64,000 nt of DNA from Blepharisma stoltei (GCA_914767885.1 CAJZBQ010000027.1:806001-870000); one strand, 5' to 3'. Positions 42,433 through 54,176 are shown, counted from the first letter of the stretch. A program made the numbers and translations. The notes: a model not told the origin generated them from the sequence alone.

Positions 42433-44290
42433 ATGACTTATGACAGAAGAGAGCTTGGGATTGGAGCAGGAATTTGGGTGTCTGCAATAATTCTTGTGTT
42501 TGCAACATTTCTTGCGTTGTGGAATATCTATGATCATTATAAGCATATGTATTATCCTCAAGCTCAAAAAATCCTTATGGTTATTTTGACAGCGCCAATT
42601 TTGATTGGTTGGCCTAGTAGGGTCGCATACTTAAAAATTGCGAGGAGAGCTGGTCTATCATCTTAGAACCTGTAGCCAGACAGGAGCCTGAGGACCTTAT
42701 GGAAGGGAGAGTAGCGTTAGGTAAGAGTGTCCGGCCAGATTTACTTGATCTGGTGAACAGCATTGTAGGGTTGACCGACCGCAGGCTTATATCTAAAGGC
42801 AAGATTTTACCTCGAGGGACGATGAACTGGAAAATTGAACGGATAGCTCAGCAAGCGAGGGGCGTTTGCTTGGCCAATCAGGCAATTTCCCAACGCGCGA
42901 TTCCAGGAGTTTCGTGATAGCCTGACCAGAAAATTCACTTTTGAATTTTCGGAAAAAGCAACCCCGTTGACAAACAGCTAGGTCGCCCAGCGTCGTTACC
43001 TATGAGTTGCTCGTCCGGAGAAAGCAACACATACCTTCAGGTCACGCAATCGAACCGGCAAGCAAGGGGGCGAGCTACACAAGGGACATGAAAATTCAGC
43101 ATAGTTTCCGTACTCTATAGTAATCCAAGTTCAATTAACTTAAGTTAAGGCCTAGTTGGGTCATAGTTCTAGTAGGAGAAGATGTAGGAATTCTTGAAGT
43201 TGTGACTGATATTGTGAATTCTGACTTTAATTAATATAAATATTTTTATCAAACGTTTATTTTGGCCTAAAAATAGCCAAAAACCCTATAGACTACGCAG
43301 CCAATTTATTTAATTAATATTGTGAAATCAGTGATGATTATTCTTTTCGTAGAATATACTCTAAGACTGATCGGATGGAGAATTGACAGCACAGGCTCTC
43401 ACTATGACTATGAAAAAGTTGAATCCTCATTTACTCAGCTTGAAAATGGTACTCATCTTTGCCCTTGTTTTGGAAAAATCCCTCTAAAAACCCCAGAAGA
43501 TGTCAAAATTTTTATATGGAGGGTCAGATTTGCAGGAATTCAATATGGCATAGTTTTTTTCTTTGCTGCGATTGCTGCGACTCTTCTGCTGACTGTAGAT
43601 GGAGATAATTATCATTATGGAGAACTTGACCCTCAGTATGGGTATTTTTGGGGATTATATGTCATTTCCAGGGGAAAATACTCTCTTGAATTCATTTCTG
43701 AGGCATATTTAGATGAAAATTATTTCTAACTAAAAATTTGGTCGAAAAATAACGGTTTTTGCAGCAAATTTCCCTGAAGAATAAAAAGAAACGCCAAGAA
43801 ACTGTCTGTCAGCAAAAATAAAGACCATCGATTTTTGGATTAATATGATTAAAATCGTTGTCAGTGCAATTGCAATGTATATTTTTCCATATAAACCCAT
43901 TACAAAAACTTATTAGAACAGCTTATAGTCTATTTACAAGATTTATTATACCATTTATTGCTTTATTTAACAAATGTTCATAAAATTCATGAACTAAAAC
44001 ATATGAATGTTAACCCGAAGTTTATGGCAGTCAAGATTGCTTTCATTGGGACACAAATCCAGCCTACCTTTATAGGCTTTTTAGCTGACTGGGGTGCTAT
44101 AGCAGACACTGATGAATACGACGTAGACCAAATTACAAGCTACACCACTTATTTACTTCTAAGTATCGAAATGATCATTTTTGCGTTTGTGCAAGGATTG
44201 ATATTCCCACCTAGAGAATATAAATATAAATACAGCAAGAAATCAGTGGATTCCGAGAAAGAGCCATTGGTTTCTGCTGATAACCAATAA
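42433..44290 (+). CDS. TMEM184/OST-alpha-like membrane protein
   Basis: 309 codons after removing 42615-43152, 43210-43317 and 43679-43963. Seven-helix pattern of the solute transporter Ost-alpha/TMEM184 family (PF03619): HYKHMYYPQAQKILMVILTAPIL, then WRVRFAGIQYGIVFFFAAI (CKxGxxQY-like site), GYFWGLYVIS, NPKFMAVKIAFIGTQIQP (KF...K block) and a last TM before a basic tail ending KEPLVSADNQ. Function in ciliates unknown; animal relatives act in organic solute transport or membrane traffic. Confidence 0.8.
42615..43152 (+). mobile_element. retroelement-like insertion R3 in TMEM184-like gene
   Basis: Flanked by 14-bp direct repeats GGCCTAGT(A/T)GGGTC (42611-42624, 43149-43162) each containing TA. 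GC-rich against its surroundings; right end has a TTAAG-type tail like R2. TA-to-TA removal of 538 bp joins ILIGWP to SWVIVLVG in frame. Confidence 0.85.
43210..43317. mobile_element. IES in TMEM184-like gene
   Basis: 108 bp with direct repeat TATTGTGAA at both edges; removal joins EVVTDI to VKSVMIILF. Confidence 0.85.
43679..43963. mobile_element. IES in TMEM184-like gene
   Basis: 285 bp, TA-bounded; removal joins VISRGKY to LTNVHKIHEL, fitting the family spacing. Confidence 0.7.
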
Positions 44291-44329
44291 TTAATTAATC
44301 TTTTTTATTATTAATTAATTTTGAAATTT

Positions 44330-45109
44330 TTATTTTACTATTGGATTATTATGAAATTTTGGCTGAGGATAAAAACTTTCAAGGACTCTATATTGTGCAT
44401 TTAAAGTAAACTGAGAAATATCTAAAAGGGTATTAACTGCAGATTTCTGCTGGTATAAACTGTCTACTTGTCCTTCTAAGAACTTTCAAGTGTGGCTGAA
44501 ATCTGGGCTGTCTGTTAGGAAATATATTTCTGTGAATAAATATGCTCTTCCATATGCAGCTCTTGCAAGTAAGTGCTGGGGAATCGCAAAATATTGAAGA
44601 GATGGTGTTTCACTGCTGAGGTTCAAAATTAAATCCCAAGTGTCTCATAATATTTTTGTTGTATTAAAAACATTGCTTGGAGATGCACCCATTGTCATTG
44701 CTTCTTTTCATACATCTTTATAAGGAATATACCAATTTAAAGCAATTTTGATAATATTTATAGCAATTTATGATGGTTTATTATTTATATTAAAAAGTAT
44801 AATGTATTCCATTCTTCTTTTAGTGAAATAATAAACTTTTTCTTTTGTGCTCATTTTAGCGACTTCATTTGTGATTGCATCTTCATTTAATTTTTCCTGC
44901 CAAGACTCCATTAAATGATATACCAGTGCGACAGGGCCCTCTGGAAATATATGTCCGATTATTGCCTAATTATGGATTACTGGAGACACTGCAGTTTCTT
45001 TAGCAGCAATTTGGAAGAGGTTTGGGCTAAATCCTAAGGTTGGGGCGAGTTCTTGGCTTTTAAGAAGTATCAGTTTACGAATTGCTTTTAGTTTGCCTGT
45101 AGAACTCAT
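44330..45109 (-). CDS. COQ9: COQ9-like ubiquinone biosynthesis protein
   Basis: 239 codons after removing IES 44752-44799 and the 15-nt intron 44966-44980; start ATG 45109. TetR-like fold of COQ9: LGFSPNLFQIAAKET, HIFPEGPVALVYHLMESWQE, then the lipid-binding C-terminal helices with YGRAYLFTEIYFLTDSPDFSHTWKFLEGQV, the strongest family signature. COQ9 presents coenzyme Q precursors to COQ7 in the mitochondrial inner membrane. No clear mitochondrial presequence at this start. Convergent with the TMEM184-like gene (39 bp apart). Confidence 0.8.
44752..44799. mobile_element. short IES in COQ9-like gene
   Basis: 48 bp, TA-bounded; removal joins RRMEYI to IKIALNWYI. Confidence 0.8.
44966..44980 (-). 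other. 15-nt intron
   Basis: GTAATCCATAATTAG, between TAVSP and AIIGHIF. Confidence 0.85.
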
Positions 45110-45203
45110 GCAAATTTTTATTATCTAATTGATTATCAATTTATAATAGAAAATTATCATATTCACTATAAATAAATATATCTAATTTTATTATGATGAT
45201 AAT

Positions 45204-45848
45204 ATGAAAGAAAAATACGTCGCTATTTGTGAACAACTCAGAGTAACCCCCAACTCCAGCGTTTTAAAAGCAATAGAAGAAGAGCCAGACCTATTTTTCA
45301 GCGACAGGTTTGCTTTACCTCTAAACTATTTAGGAAATAGAGGAACACTTGCTGTTCTTCCATTCTTGTACGACAACTCTGCGTTAAGAAGCTTAAATCT
45401 TAGAAATCAAGGCTTAAAAAGTGAATGCGCAATGGAATTAGCTGAACTTTTCCGATACCACCCAGGCATAGCTTCAATAGATTTAAGTCATAACAGAATT
45501 GGCAGCAACGGAGGGCAATCTTTGATGGAGCTTTTCGAAAATAATGAAAATATCAAAATTTTAAATGTAGAGGATAACCCTATGGATTGGAAAATTATTA
45601 AAAAAATTACTGAGCTGCAGAAGACTAGAGAAAAGAAAAAAACACATCACGTGCCAAGAGACCAAGCCAAGCATGAGCAGGCAATGATGGAATGGCTGAA
45701 TATAAATATTGAAGAATCAGGAAGTTTGGCACCTATTTTTACGCCATCTCCGAGCCAGACTATTTTGTCACTGTTTTCGGCGAAAGATGAAAGGATGCAT
45801 ACTCAGTATGACCATGAAGATACAAATAGATCTTTAAGAAATATATAA
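45204..45848 (+). CDS. leucine-rich repeat protein
   Basis: 214 residues, no insert. Residues ~60-125 carry three RI-type LRRs: LRSLNLRNQGL, IASIDLSHNRIGSNGGQSLMEL and IKILNVEDNPM. The C-terminus is charged (KTREKKKTHH) then Ser-rich. Similar small LRR proteins occur in cilia and cortex; partner unknown. Divergent from the COQ9-like gene. Confidence 0.75.
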   Translation: MKEKYVAICEQLRVTPNSSVLKAIEEEPDLFFSDRFALPLNYLGNRGTLAVLPFLYDNSALRSLNLRNQGLKSECAMELAELFRYHPGIASIDLSHNRIGSNGGQSLMELFENNENIKILNVEDNPMDWKIIKKITELQKTREKKKTHHVPRDQAKHEQAMMEWLNINIEESGSLAPIFTPSPSQTILSLFSAKDERMHTQYDHEDTNRSLRNI

Positions 45849-45963
45849 TTATTATAATAAGGAGAGAAAAAGTATATTTTAATAATTTTCATCATATGCA
45901 AACAGAAAAGTGCTATTAATTTTACAATTTATTATGATATATTTGTATATTAAAATATCAAAT

Positions 45964-48069
45964 TTAAGCGAAAACACTATAATGTATTGAAATAAGCATC
46001 TTAAAAAGAGCTGCACAATCAATGGCTTGCACATGAGCAGCTCTCCCAATCAAATTCCCCAGCGATATTTCTGGGATATCAAAGATCGAATCAATCCTAT
46101 ATACTGCCTCAGCGTTAATATTTGACATAATCGCAGACGCCATTTCCAGCTGCAAAGTATCATCTTTAAATACCCCTTTTCCAGCCTCAATCCTAGCTGA
46201 TTGAAAAGGGACATACCCATCTTGTAAAGAGCTCACCAAAAATATTTTTTTAAACCACCCTATACAAGGGTCAAAAGCAAGGCGATAAATAAACGAGTTC
46301 CTTGGGTCTTCAGTATCTTTAAGGGCCAATTGCTGAATACTAACATTTTTCTTGCTCATTCTTAATAGTCAACATCCAGCTCCTACAAGCTTAGAATCTC
46401 CATATATAGACCCTAAATGTGGAGAACATAAACTGATAAAAATATTCATTTTTTCTTTATATATTTCTAGATGCTCCAAAGCTGCACGTATAATGATGCC
46501 TCCTAATGAGTGTCCAATAAAAGAAATTCTTTTGATTTTAAATGAATTCTGTAGATGGACATAAGAAATTACTTCTTGGGCTAGCAAAAATCCCATATCT
46601 TTTATGCTTCCCATAGTGTTTTTTTCATTGGCTCTAGACATTAGAAATTCTGCATTTGGAAAAGCCAAGCCTATTGTGTCACGGATTTTTTTCATGTCTA
46701 TAAAAGACCCTGACAAGCCATGGACGAGCACAAAAAGGTGGCTTTCGCTTTGGGAGTATTTATTTTCTGATGAAGATTCTAGGTTTTCATAGACTTCTTC
46801 AAATATTATAGGCACATTTTCCATACATGAAGTATCAATAATATCAGGGTCTCCTTTATAAAATACTGCTTTTCTCATAGCAATGGTCATTTCGCTATGA
46901 ACTAAATTTATATCAGAATCACTGAAAAGCTCACATGGAAATAATTTTTTTTCTATACAAATAAATTGTGATCAAAAATTTTTAATGGCTTCATTATGCT
47001 GAATTTCAAATTTTCCTATAATATAAGTAGATCTAACCCTCATAACTTCAATAAATGCGTGTTTTATTACGCATAAACTGCTGACAACTTCGCGTAGCTC
47101 ATTAAGAATGAACCTAAAAAGCTCATATTTATTTCTTGTTTTGACATATTTGCTGAATAAGCATCTTGAGACTCCTTCTTCTGGGACTAAAAATAAATCG
47201 TCTTCATTGATATTATCTACTCATATAGGCAGACTTATTTCCTCAGTAACACAATCACTGAGATTTTCTATTTCTGTGTCATTTATTGCTTTTAATACAT
47301 AATTTCGTATCATAAATTTCTATATATATATTTATTTTATTTTAGTAAAGGAAACTTATATTATTTATAGAAAATTTAATATTTTATTATGAATTATTGT
47401 AAGATGCAGCACATGTTCTTCATATAATCGGTCCAGCTTTTCTGAGCTCAAGCTTGTATCATTTTTAGGGAAAATACTGTCATAGCCATTATTAAATTTG
47501 AAATCTACAAGCATGGTATGAATAGAGACTTTTAAAACTGATGAATAAAATTCTGAAAAAGAGACTGGCATCATCTGATTAATGCCAAAAATTGGCCGAT
47601 TTATTTTCAATTTATTTAACCCCACTTGTTTAAACTGAGTAAATCTACTTGGGTCCCTCATTGTGTCTAATAGCTCTTCATCTGGAATTGCGTTACTTGG
47701 TTCTGAGAAAAACAGTTTTGTTTCTACAATCAGCGGAATATCTCTATTAGGTCTTGTCATTTCAAACTCAGCTCTAAACACAACAATTTCGCTTAAATTT
47801 ACAATTTCTTGGCAATATTTTATCAAAAAAACCTTTGATCTATATAAATTATCTGAATCCAGCATTTGAGGATTAAGAATATTATGTTCGTAGTAATGTG
47901 AAACATCGTCAGACTGATGAATAACTTGAGGACATGCATAGAGCCTATTATTCCCTGGCATTGTGAAATATGCCTTGCATTCAATGTAATAGAAGCCTTT
48001 AAAAAATAAATCGATGTTTCTAAAGGAATCAAGGTGGACTATTGCTTCGAAAATCCCATTTGCTGGCAT
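45964..48069 (-). CDS. FAM135-type putative lipase (DUF676)
   Basis: 678 codons after removing IES 47313-47384. The N-terminal domain (EAIVHLDSFRNIDLFFKGFYYI...FRAEF) matches the FAM135 front part. C-terminal alpha/beta hydrolase: LFVLVHGLSGSFIDM (oxyanion HG), ISFIGHSLGGIIIR with nucleophile Ser in GHSLGG, and SSLQDGYVPFQSARIE with the likely Asp; His is in the last ~60 residues (RAAHVQAIDC). Several Trp from TGA (NFWSQF, AGCWLLR). Probably a serine esterase or lipase; substrate unknown. Confidence 0.82.
47313..47384. mobile_element. IES in FAM135-type gene
   Basis: 72 bp, TA-bounded, AT-only; removal joins HLTIIHN to MIRNYVLKAIN. Confidence 0.7.
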
Positions 48070-48326
48070 AGTTTTATTATGAAATGCAAACTTCTATGAA
48101 ATTAATAGAGAATTATACTTCCTTTTTATTTTATTTCCTATTCTTTTAATCAAATCAATTTTCTTTTATTATCATTCAAATTAATGATTTAGGCTATTGT
48201 TTAAAATCTTATCAATTCAATATTTTCTCGGAAATCAATTCAATACTTTTAATTCAAAAATATTAAATAATAAGATATATCAAATCCACAAACTGTCTTA
48301 AATGAAGAAAAATAAGGTAAATAAAT

Positions 48327-49397
48327 ATGTTTTCTTTACCTTTTATAAGAGGGAGAATCGTAAATCCAATCCCTAAGAAAGGAACAAAAGAATATAAAGA
48401 TCTGCAAGACCGGCTTCATCAAAGAAAAGAAGCAGAGTTAAACAAATCTACTGCAGTTGCTGCTCCCAATGACACTAAAATACCGAAATTTCTAAGATGG
48501 ATGCTTTGATTCAGTGGAGTTCCAGGCGTGGCTGGAGCTTTTGGGATTATTAAATCAGACTATAACACAAGCGAATACAAGAAATACATGGAGTTTTCAG
48601 GAATGTGAATAGGTTTATTCAGCACATTTATGGGTTCATGCATATGTGGGGTTGAAGCAATGCAATATAATTTAAAAGCTTATGAAGTGGCAAGAAATAA
48701 ATATTTTATAGGATTTTATAGAATACTTGCAGGCTTTGCTTATATACCATTAGGACTATATTTTATACATAGTGTCCAGCAAGAGAATTGAAAAGGATTG
48801 ACATTTTATCTTCTCGCTCATGAAGCACTAAACTTATACCAAGGTGCAGGTGCAACCCGAAGATTGATGCCTATGTGGGTTAGCAATATTCAATGGCCAT
48901 GGTCTATTTACTCGGGAACTGTAGTGCTATTTATGATTTACTCAATTTTGAATAAAAATAACTACAATGAAAGAATGAAGATAGCTAATCAATTTTCTAA
49001 CTCCCCCCCCCCCTCCGTGAGCGAACAAAAAAATTTTGTTCGCTCACGGAGGGGGGTTTAATTTTTTTTTTTAAAAACAATTTATATATAAATTTTATAA
49101 AAAATATTTTTTTCGAAATTTAAAAAAATCCTAATTTGCAAAAATTGGGAAGCAAATATTAATTTAATTTGCAAAATTTATGTTTTAAAACGCAATTTGT
49201 TTAAAATTAAACAGAATTAGCTCTAGATTTCATTATACTAATTATCACTTATATATCAAAATTTTTTTCCATTAAAATTTTTTCTATTAAAAATATTTTT
49301 GTTCACTCACGGAGGGTGGGTTTTTGGTCAAAAAATGGCGATTTTTCTAATGGTTTTGTTCGCTCACGGAGGGGGGGGGGGGAGTAAGAAAGAATAA
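48327..49397 (+). CDS. multi-pass membrane protein, unknown
   Basis: 228 codons with Trp from TGA at several sites; the MITE 48998-49384 is removed to give the end NQFSKKE. Four to five hydrophobic segments (WMLWFSGVPGVAGAFGII, GMWIGLFSTFMGSCICGVEAM, FIGFYRILAGFAYIPLGLYFI, WSIYSGTVVLFMIYSIL). N-terminus basic. No family recognised; an organelle inner-membrane protein is possible. Confidence 0.65.
48998..49384 (+). mobile_element. MITE family A, copy A7, near 3' end of membrane gene
   Basis: 387 bp, TA-bounded, nearly identical to A2 and A8. Removal replaces a germline read-through with the end SKKE and TAA. Confidence 0.92.
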
Positions 49398-49457
49398 AGA
49401 CCTTATTTTAATCACTATCCTTAGTATCAGCAATTAATTTTTAAAATAATCTTAAAT

Positions 49458-52344
49458 CTAATAAAAAATATTTTGGCAGCAATACTGGAATCTATCATAG
49501 CACCTTGTAGTCCAATTATCCAAACTCTCGTCAATTAGCATATTTACATAACCTTTACAGTCACTTTCTGACATTTTTTCTCTCGGCATCAGCCGAGCTC
49601 TCAATTCTTTTATAGCTTCTTCACCCCTACAAAAGCATGGTAAGCTTGCCCCAGACCCAGTCCTCATCATTTCTACTAATAAAATAATCTGTTCTGCCTT
49701 AGCTCTTAATGCAATAAATCCTTTCACACACAATGACCTAAATTCAATAAAAATTTTTGACCTTCTCCCTCCTAGAATTCTTTCAAATTCATCTGTAAGT
49801 TTAAATGGAGCTTTTTCGAAGTTTAAGTTTCCACCAGGACTGTTGCTGAACAAAAATCCAAAATCTATATGGATTAGGTGCCCATGTCTGTCAATTAAAA
49901 TATTGCCATTATGTCTGTCTTTTATTTGTAAAATATAACAAAGGAGACTGTAGCCTGCGAGGCTCCGCATAAAATTTTTTTTGGCCCGTTTGTACCTTTT
50001 AGAGTTTTCGTCGCCGAATTGGATTCTGAAGAAGTCATAAAGGGTGTTACGGTCTGCAGGCAAAGATTTTTTTAAGCCATCTATAGAAACAGCGTCTTGC
50101 ACACATTCAATTATTCCACAGTCTAAGCCTGTCGCTAAAATTTCGTACGCATATAAATAAATATCTAGCTTTTTTTCTTTAAAAGTCTGCCAAAAAAATG
50201 ATATCAGCTGCATTGCAAGCTGCTCCTGCCTCAGATCGTCCCCACTCTTGACAATGACCCTTACCAAATCCCACGTTTTAAGCTTCCCAAAAGGGCTTTT
50301 TGCCTTTATCCTATTGGCTTGTTCTTTAAAGGACTCTTTTAAAGCACTTGGATGCTGCTCTACATTTTCATTAGTTTCCATTTCTTCTTCCTCATCTTCA
50401 ATATTTCCATAAATTACCCCAATTGTAGTAGCCCTAGGGTCTATATTTGAAAATACTCCATCATAATGTAATGCTGGGCTCAGACCTGCAAAGCTGTTTT
50501 GGAGCTTAAAAGCGCCTTCATCACTGTTTCTCTGTACAAAAGACTTCATTAGTTCATTGATACCTTCTGGCTCTACTGTAGTAGGATCATTAAAGTCTTC
50601 ACTGTGCCGGTTTTCTAGCTTAAAAGGCAGGGTGTTAGCTCTTATTATTCTTCGTCTTAGATCTGGCTCGTTGTGTAGGTCCATGTCTTGAAGCTCTTCA
50701 TATGGTCTGAAAACTTCAATACAGATAAGGAAAGGAGCCCTTTCTTTCGTGGTAAAAACTTTAGCTTCTGAGATAGGGATATGTAAGATTGAAGAGTTCC
50801 TGCAATTTAGGTTGCTGAAAGGGATATAAACTGCGGCAGGGAGAAGTAAATTTAGGGATTTTAGCTCTTCTTTTAGCAGCTCACCTTTTTTAGGGAATTT
50901 TAAAAGTTTTAAAGAAATTTGTGTTAGTCTGTCATAGAACCAGAGGGTAGAATGGTATCCATCTATTATATATCCTTTAAAAGACCTATAAATTTAAAAT
51001 AAATAATCACAAATTTTTTTTTTAAAAAAAATAAATTAAATTTAAATGTAAAAATTAATATAAGAAGATATATCATTATTTGGGAAAGGATTCAAAGGGA
51101 TATATTTTGGATTTACATCAATAGGAACTTCTGCATTTTTTCCAATTTCATTATACATTTTAATGACCTCCCTAACCTGGATTTGTTTATCATTTTCTTC
51201 ATTTACTATCTCTGCAAAACTCTGTGTATTTGTTTTCTCACTCCCCCCCCCCCCCCTCCGTGAGCGAACAAAAAAATTTTGTTCACTCACGGAGGGGGGG
51301 TTATTTTTTTTTTAAAAAAATTTTTATATATAAATTTTATAAAAAATATTTTTTTCGAAATTTAAAAAAATCCTAATTTGCAAAAATTGGGAAGCAAATA
51401 TTAATTTAAATTTGCAAAATTTATGTTTTAAAACGCAATTTGTTTAAAATTAAACAGAATTAGCTCTAGATTTCATTATACTAATTATCACTTATATATC
51501 CAAATTTTTTTTTCATTAAAATTTTTTCTATTAAAAAAATTTTTGTTCACTCACGGAGGGGGTGGGTTTTTGGTCAAAAAATGGCGATTTTTCTAATGGT
51601 TTTGTTCGCTCACGGAGGGGGGGGGGGGAGTCAGCATCTAGTCCTTGTTCTGCTAACAAATTTAACAATTTTTTTCCTTCACCCAAAAACACTGACTGAG
51701 AATCTGATGAAATTGTCTCAATACTTTTGATTAGATAAAATGGGTCGACATTCGGTGGTTCCAAAACTGAAAAATCAGTGGAATTTAAAAATCAATAAAC
51801 CTTGTGGGAGAACTGAAAACTCAGCTTGCATAGGACCAGGACGGTTTTTACAAGCTCTTCTAAATTTTCATGAAAATCGTATAGCAGAAGGTTGCTGACT
51901 AGTTTTTACCATAGTTGAGGAGCATAAAATTCTAATCCACATCTGTTAAAATAATTTTTTTAATAAAAATTGATTTTTCTATTTTTTTTTTATAAATTAA
52001 TTATATAAATTTTTTTCACCCAAACCATTTGGCCTTGTGAAATATAAATCATCACGCTTGAATTTTGTGAATGACGGACTTATTTTGCATTTTTCCAGCT
52101 CACTTATCACGTTTTTTTGCTCATAAAGATCAAGCAAAATGTTATAAGTTCGGTCAGTGTCTTTTTTCTTTGATATTCTATCACGGATTATTTTTCAAAA
52201 TTGTTTGCGTTCTCGCTTTGTGTTTTCCTGCATAAAATTTACTTCATTCTTGGTACAGCAGAGAAATATATGACTAGAGAAAGTATTTCAAAAGGTTTTT
52301 CTTCGGTAATTTCTACGAGGAGGAACTAGGCAATATTTATCCAT
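49458..52344 (-). CDS. PI4KB: phosphatidylinositol 4-kinase beta
   Basis: 784 codons after removing IESs 50987-51058, 51238-51630 and 51947-52001 and the 15-nt intron 51895-51909; start ATG 52344. The helical (PIK) region has RCGLEFYAPQL, FSHKVYWFLN. The kinase has FGKLKTWDLVRVIVKSGDDLRQEQLAMQL (Lys of the ATP site), catalytic loop LQIKDRHNGNIL, and metal-binding HLIHIDFGFLFSNSPGG, then GFIALR and RTGSGASLPCF typical of PI4K-III-beta. Makes PI4P at Golgi and endosomal membranes. Its germline copy holds the only family A element without TA ends. Confidence 0.93.
50987..51058. mobile_element. IES in PI4K gene
   Basis: 72 bp, TA-bounded; removal joins NDISSY to RSFKGYIIDG. Confidence 0.8.
51238..51630 (+). 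mobile_element. MITE family A, copy A8, bounded by TC instead of TA
   Basis: 393 bp, nearly identical to A2 and A7. On the plus strand the flanks are TTTC-TC-ACTCCC and GGGGAG-TC-AGC: TC stands where all good copies have TA. Removing it with one TC joins AEQGLDA to EKTNTQSFAE in frame. Confidence 0.9.
51895..51909 (-). other. 15-nt intron
   Basis: GTAAAAACTAGTCAG, removes an in-frame TAA after YAPQL in PI4K. Confidence 0.8.
51947..52001. mobile_element. short IES in PI4K gene
   Basis: 55 bp, TA-bounded; removal joins LGEKNLY to NRCGLEFYAP. Confidence 0.8.
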
Positions 52345-52462
52345 ATTTTGATTTTAATTGAGATTTATTGAAAAATATATTCATTTATCTATAAATTGTC
52401 AATTATAATTAAGATTTCTGCTATTTTCCCCCAAATAGCCTGAAAATTATACATTCTAATTA

Positions 52463-53287
52463 TTATTCTTCGGATTTTTCTCCTAATTTCGATACATCTT
52501 CAAGCAGCTCAATCGATACTATTTTTGCAAGTTTTTCGTGTTTTTTGGTATTTTTCAAAAATCCATCTGTGATTCAGAACATTAAGGAATTGAGGATTAC
52601 CGGTATTATTATCATAACCATAATCAGCTCAAGGTTCGGGTACTTTACAAAAGGGCTGAGGATAAAATCGCCTACACCTTCTAAAAATTCATGCAAAATT
52701 ATCATTATAGCGACAAGTAGTATTTTCATAGACACAGCAATAATTAGTCATAATAAAAGCTGATACGCCCACCATCCCCAGCGAGGAGGAGAGCCATAGT
52801 CTCCAGATTTAAAGGAAAGTAGAGAAGAAAACGATAAAATGTACTCTAGGGCGTATAAAAATAAATAGCAAATTCCCATCCCAATTAAAGTGTCTGTTGT
52901 AAAGTTTAAAAAATACCAGGTGCATTGATTTGACTCTTCTTCAGCATTCCCAATAATATAAGCTGCCGTTAGATTAAGACTGTGTAGGAGACAGGTGCTT
53001 GAAGCTTGTTTGGACGTGTCCATAAACCAAATCTTTCAGGATCGCCGATTTTTTTCAACGTATCCTGGTTTATGGAGAATAATATTTTATATTAAGCAAA
53101 AGGATTTAAAGGCCTATTAAAAGACTAAAGGACTTGTTTTTTTAATTAAAATGGTATATCTCTTGACTATATGAAAATTACTTATTAACGAACTAAATGA
53201 CATCATCCCTAATATAGCTTGGATGAGCCATCCAAACTCTCCAAAGAGATGGCATTCTCCAGATTGCTCAAGTAAAAATGATGCCAT
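52463..53287 (-). CDS. STIMATE/TMEM110-like ER membrane protein
   Basis: 243 codons after removing IES 53061-53156. ECHLFGEFGWLIQAILGMMSFSSLI, then KRYVEKNRRSWKIWFMDTSKQASSTCLLHSLN: the KR-E-RR-W-W-D-SKQ string is the family core. CTWYFLNFTTDTLIGMGICYLFLYALE and GDYGSPPRWGWWAYQ follow. About five TM segments; C-terminus Lys-rich. Animal STIMATE (TMEM110) sits in ER-plasma membrane junctions and aids STIM1 calcium entry. Ciliate role unknown; alveolar calcium stores are a thought. Confidence 0.85.
53061..53156. mobile_element. IES in STIMATE-like gene
   Basis: 96 bp, TA-bounded; removal restores KRYVEKNRRSW. Confidence 0.9.
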
Positions 53288-53312
53288 TTACAATAATCGC
53301 AACAATTTTATT

Positions 53313-54176
53313 TTATAAATCCATTACTCTTAGCCTACTTGGAGAATTTCTTGAAATTTTAATATTTCTCAGCCGGTCTTCATTTTTTTGAATTTCTGCC
53401 TCAAGGTAATTTGCATATGAGCTGTCCCTGAAATCATAAAGTTTTTGCCTTAGCTCGTCCTGCTCTTTTTCAATATTAGTAATTAAATCGCTAATATCAT
53501 TACTAGAGCTGTCTCTCTTTGTATGTCTCGTTGACAAAGGTGCATCTAAATTTGCAAAGGATTTCGGTCTTTTAATTTTCAGCTTCTTTTTCGCAATTTT
53601 TTTAATTATAGTGTTGCTTAAGCCTTTATTATCCGGCTTTTCTTCATACTGTTTGAGTGCTTCTTTAAGTTTCTATATATTTTTTACCATAATTGTCTTA
53701 TCTTTATCTGCAATTACCTTATAAAGCTCCTCTTCTCTAATTTCAAGCTTGTTTTTTCATGTTTGTTCCCTAAATTTATTTTTGTTATAAACTTCGTCCA
53801 AATTTTTCTGCGATTTTTCATAATCCAGCTGAATCTGCTGGATAATTTTTTTCAATTGTTTTTTGTCCTCGTCGTATTTTTTGATTAATTTTCTTTTTTC
53901 TTTTTGCCATTTGCTGGAAGATGATGCATGTTCTTCTATGTGGAGTTCTTTTTCATTTTTGACGATTTGTAGCTGAATAGTTAACATTTCGTTGTCTTGT
54001 TTTAACTGCTGAACTTCAGCTGTGAGGTTTTTTACATCATTTTCTAAAGATTCAAGAGCTTGGATCAATTCGTTTTCTCGTTTTTCTTTGTCACCCATGA
54101 GTTTTACGTATTTTTCGCATCATTCTTGGCTGTTTGTAGTGTAGATGTCATGCAGGCTTTGATCACTGGAGTCCAT
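53313..54176 (-). CDS. coiled-coil protein, unknown
   Basis: 283 codons with one 15-nt intron (53673-53687); start ATG 54176; Trp from TGA in SQEWCEKY. Residues ~25-160 form a long coiled coil (KRENELIQALESLENDVKNL...QLKQDNEMLTIQ). Basic middle (KKIAKKKLKIKRPKS), second short coil near the end. Fits a basal-body or cytoskeletal protein, but no specific family. Its stop lies 25 bp from the STIMATE-like start. Confidence 0.7.
53673..53687 (-). other. 15-nt intron
   Basis: GTAAAAAATATATAG between DKTIM and KLKEALK. Confidence 0.85.

Noticed and set aside
42699-42917. 72-residue ORF in the R3 insertion as a possible reverse transcriptase piece
   Set aside because: No reverse transcriptase, endonuclease or gag motif can be seen; too short to claim.
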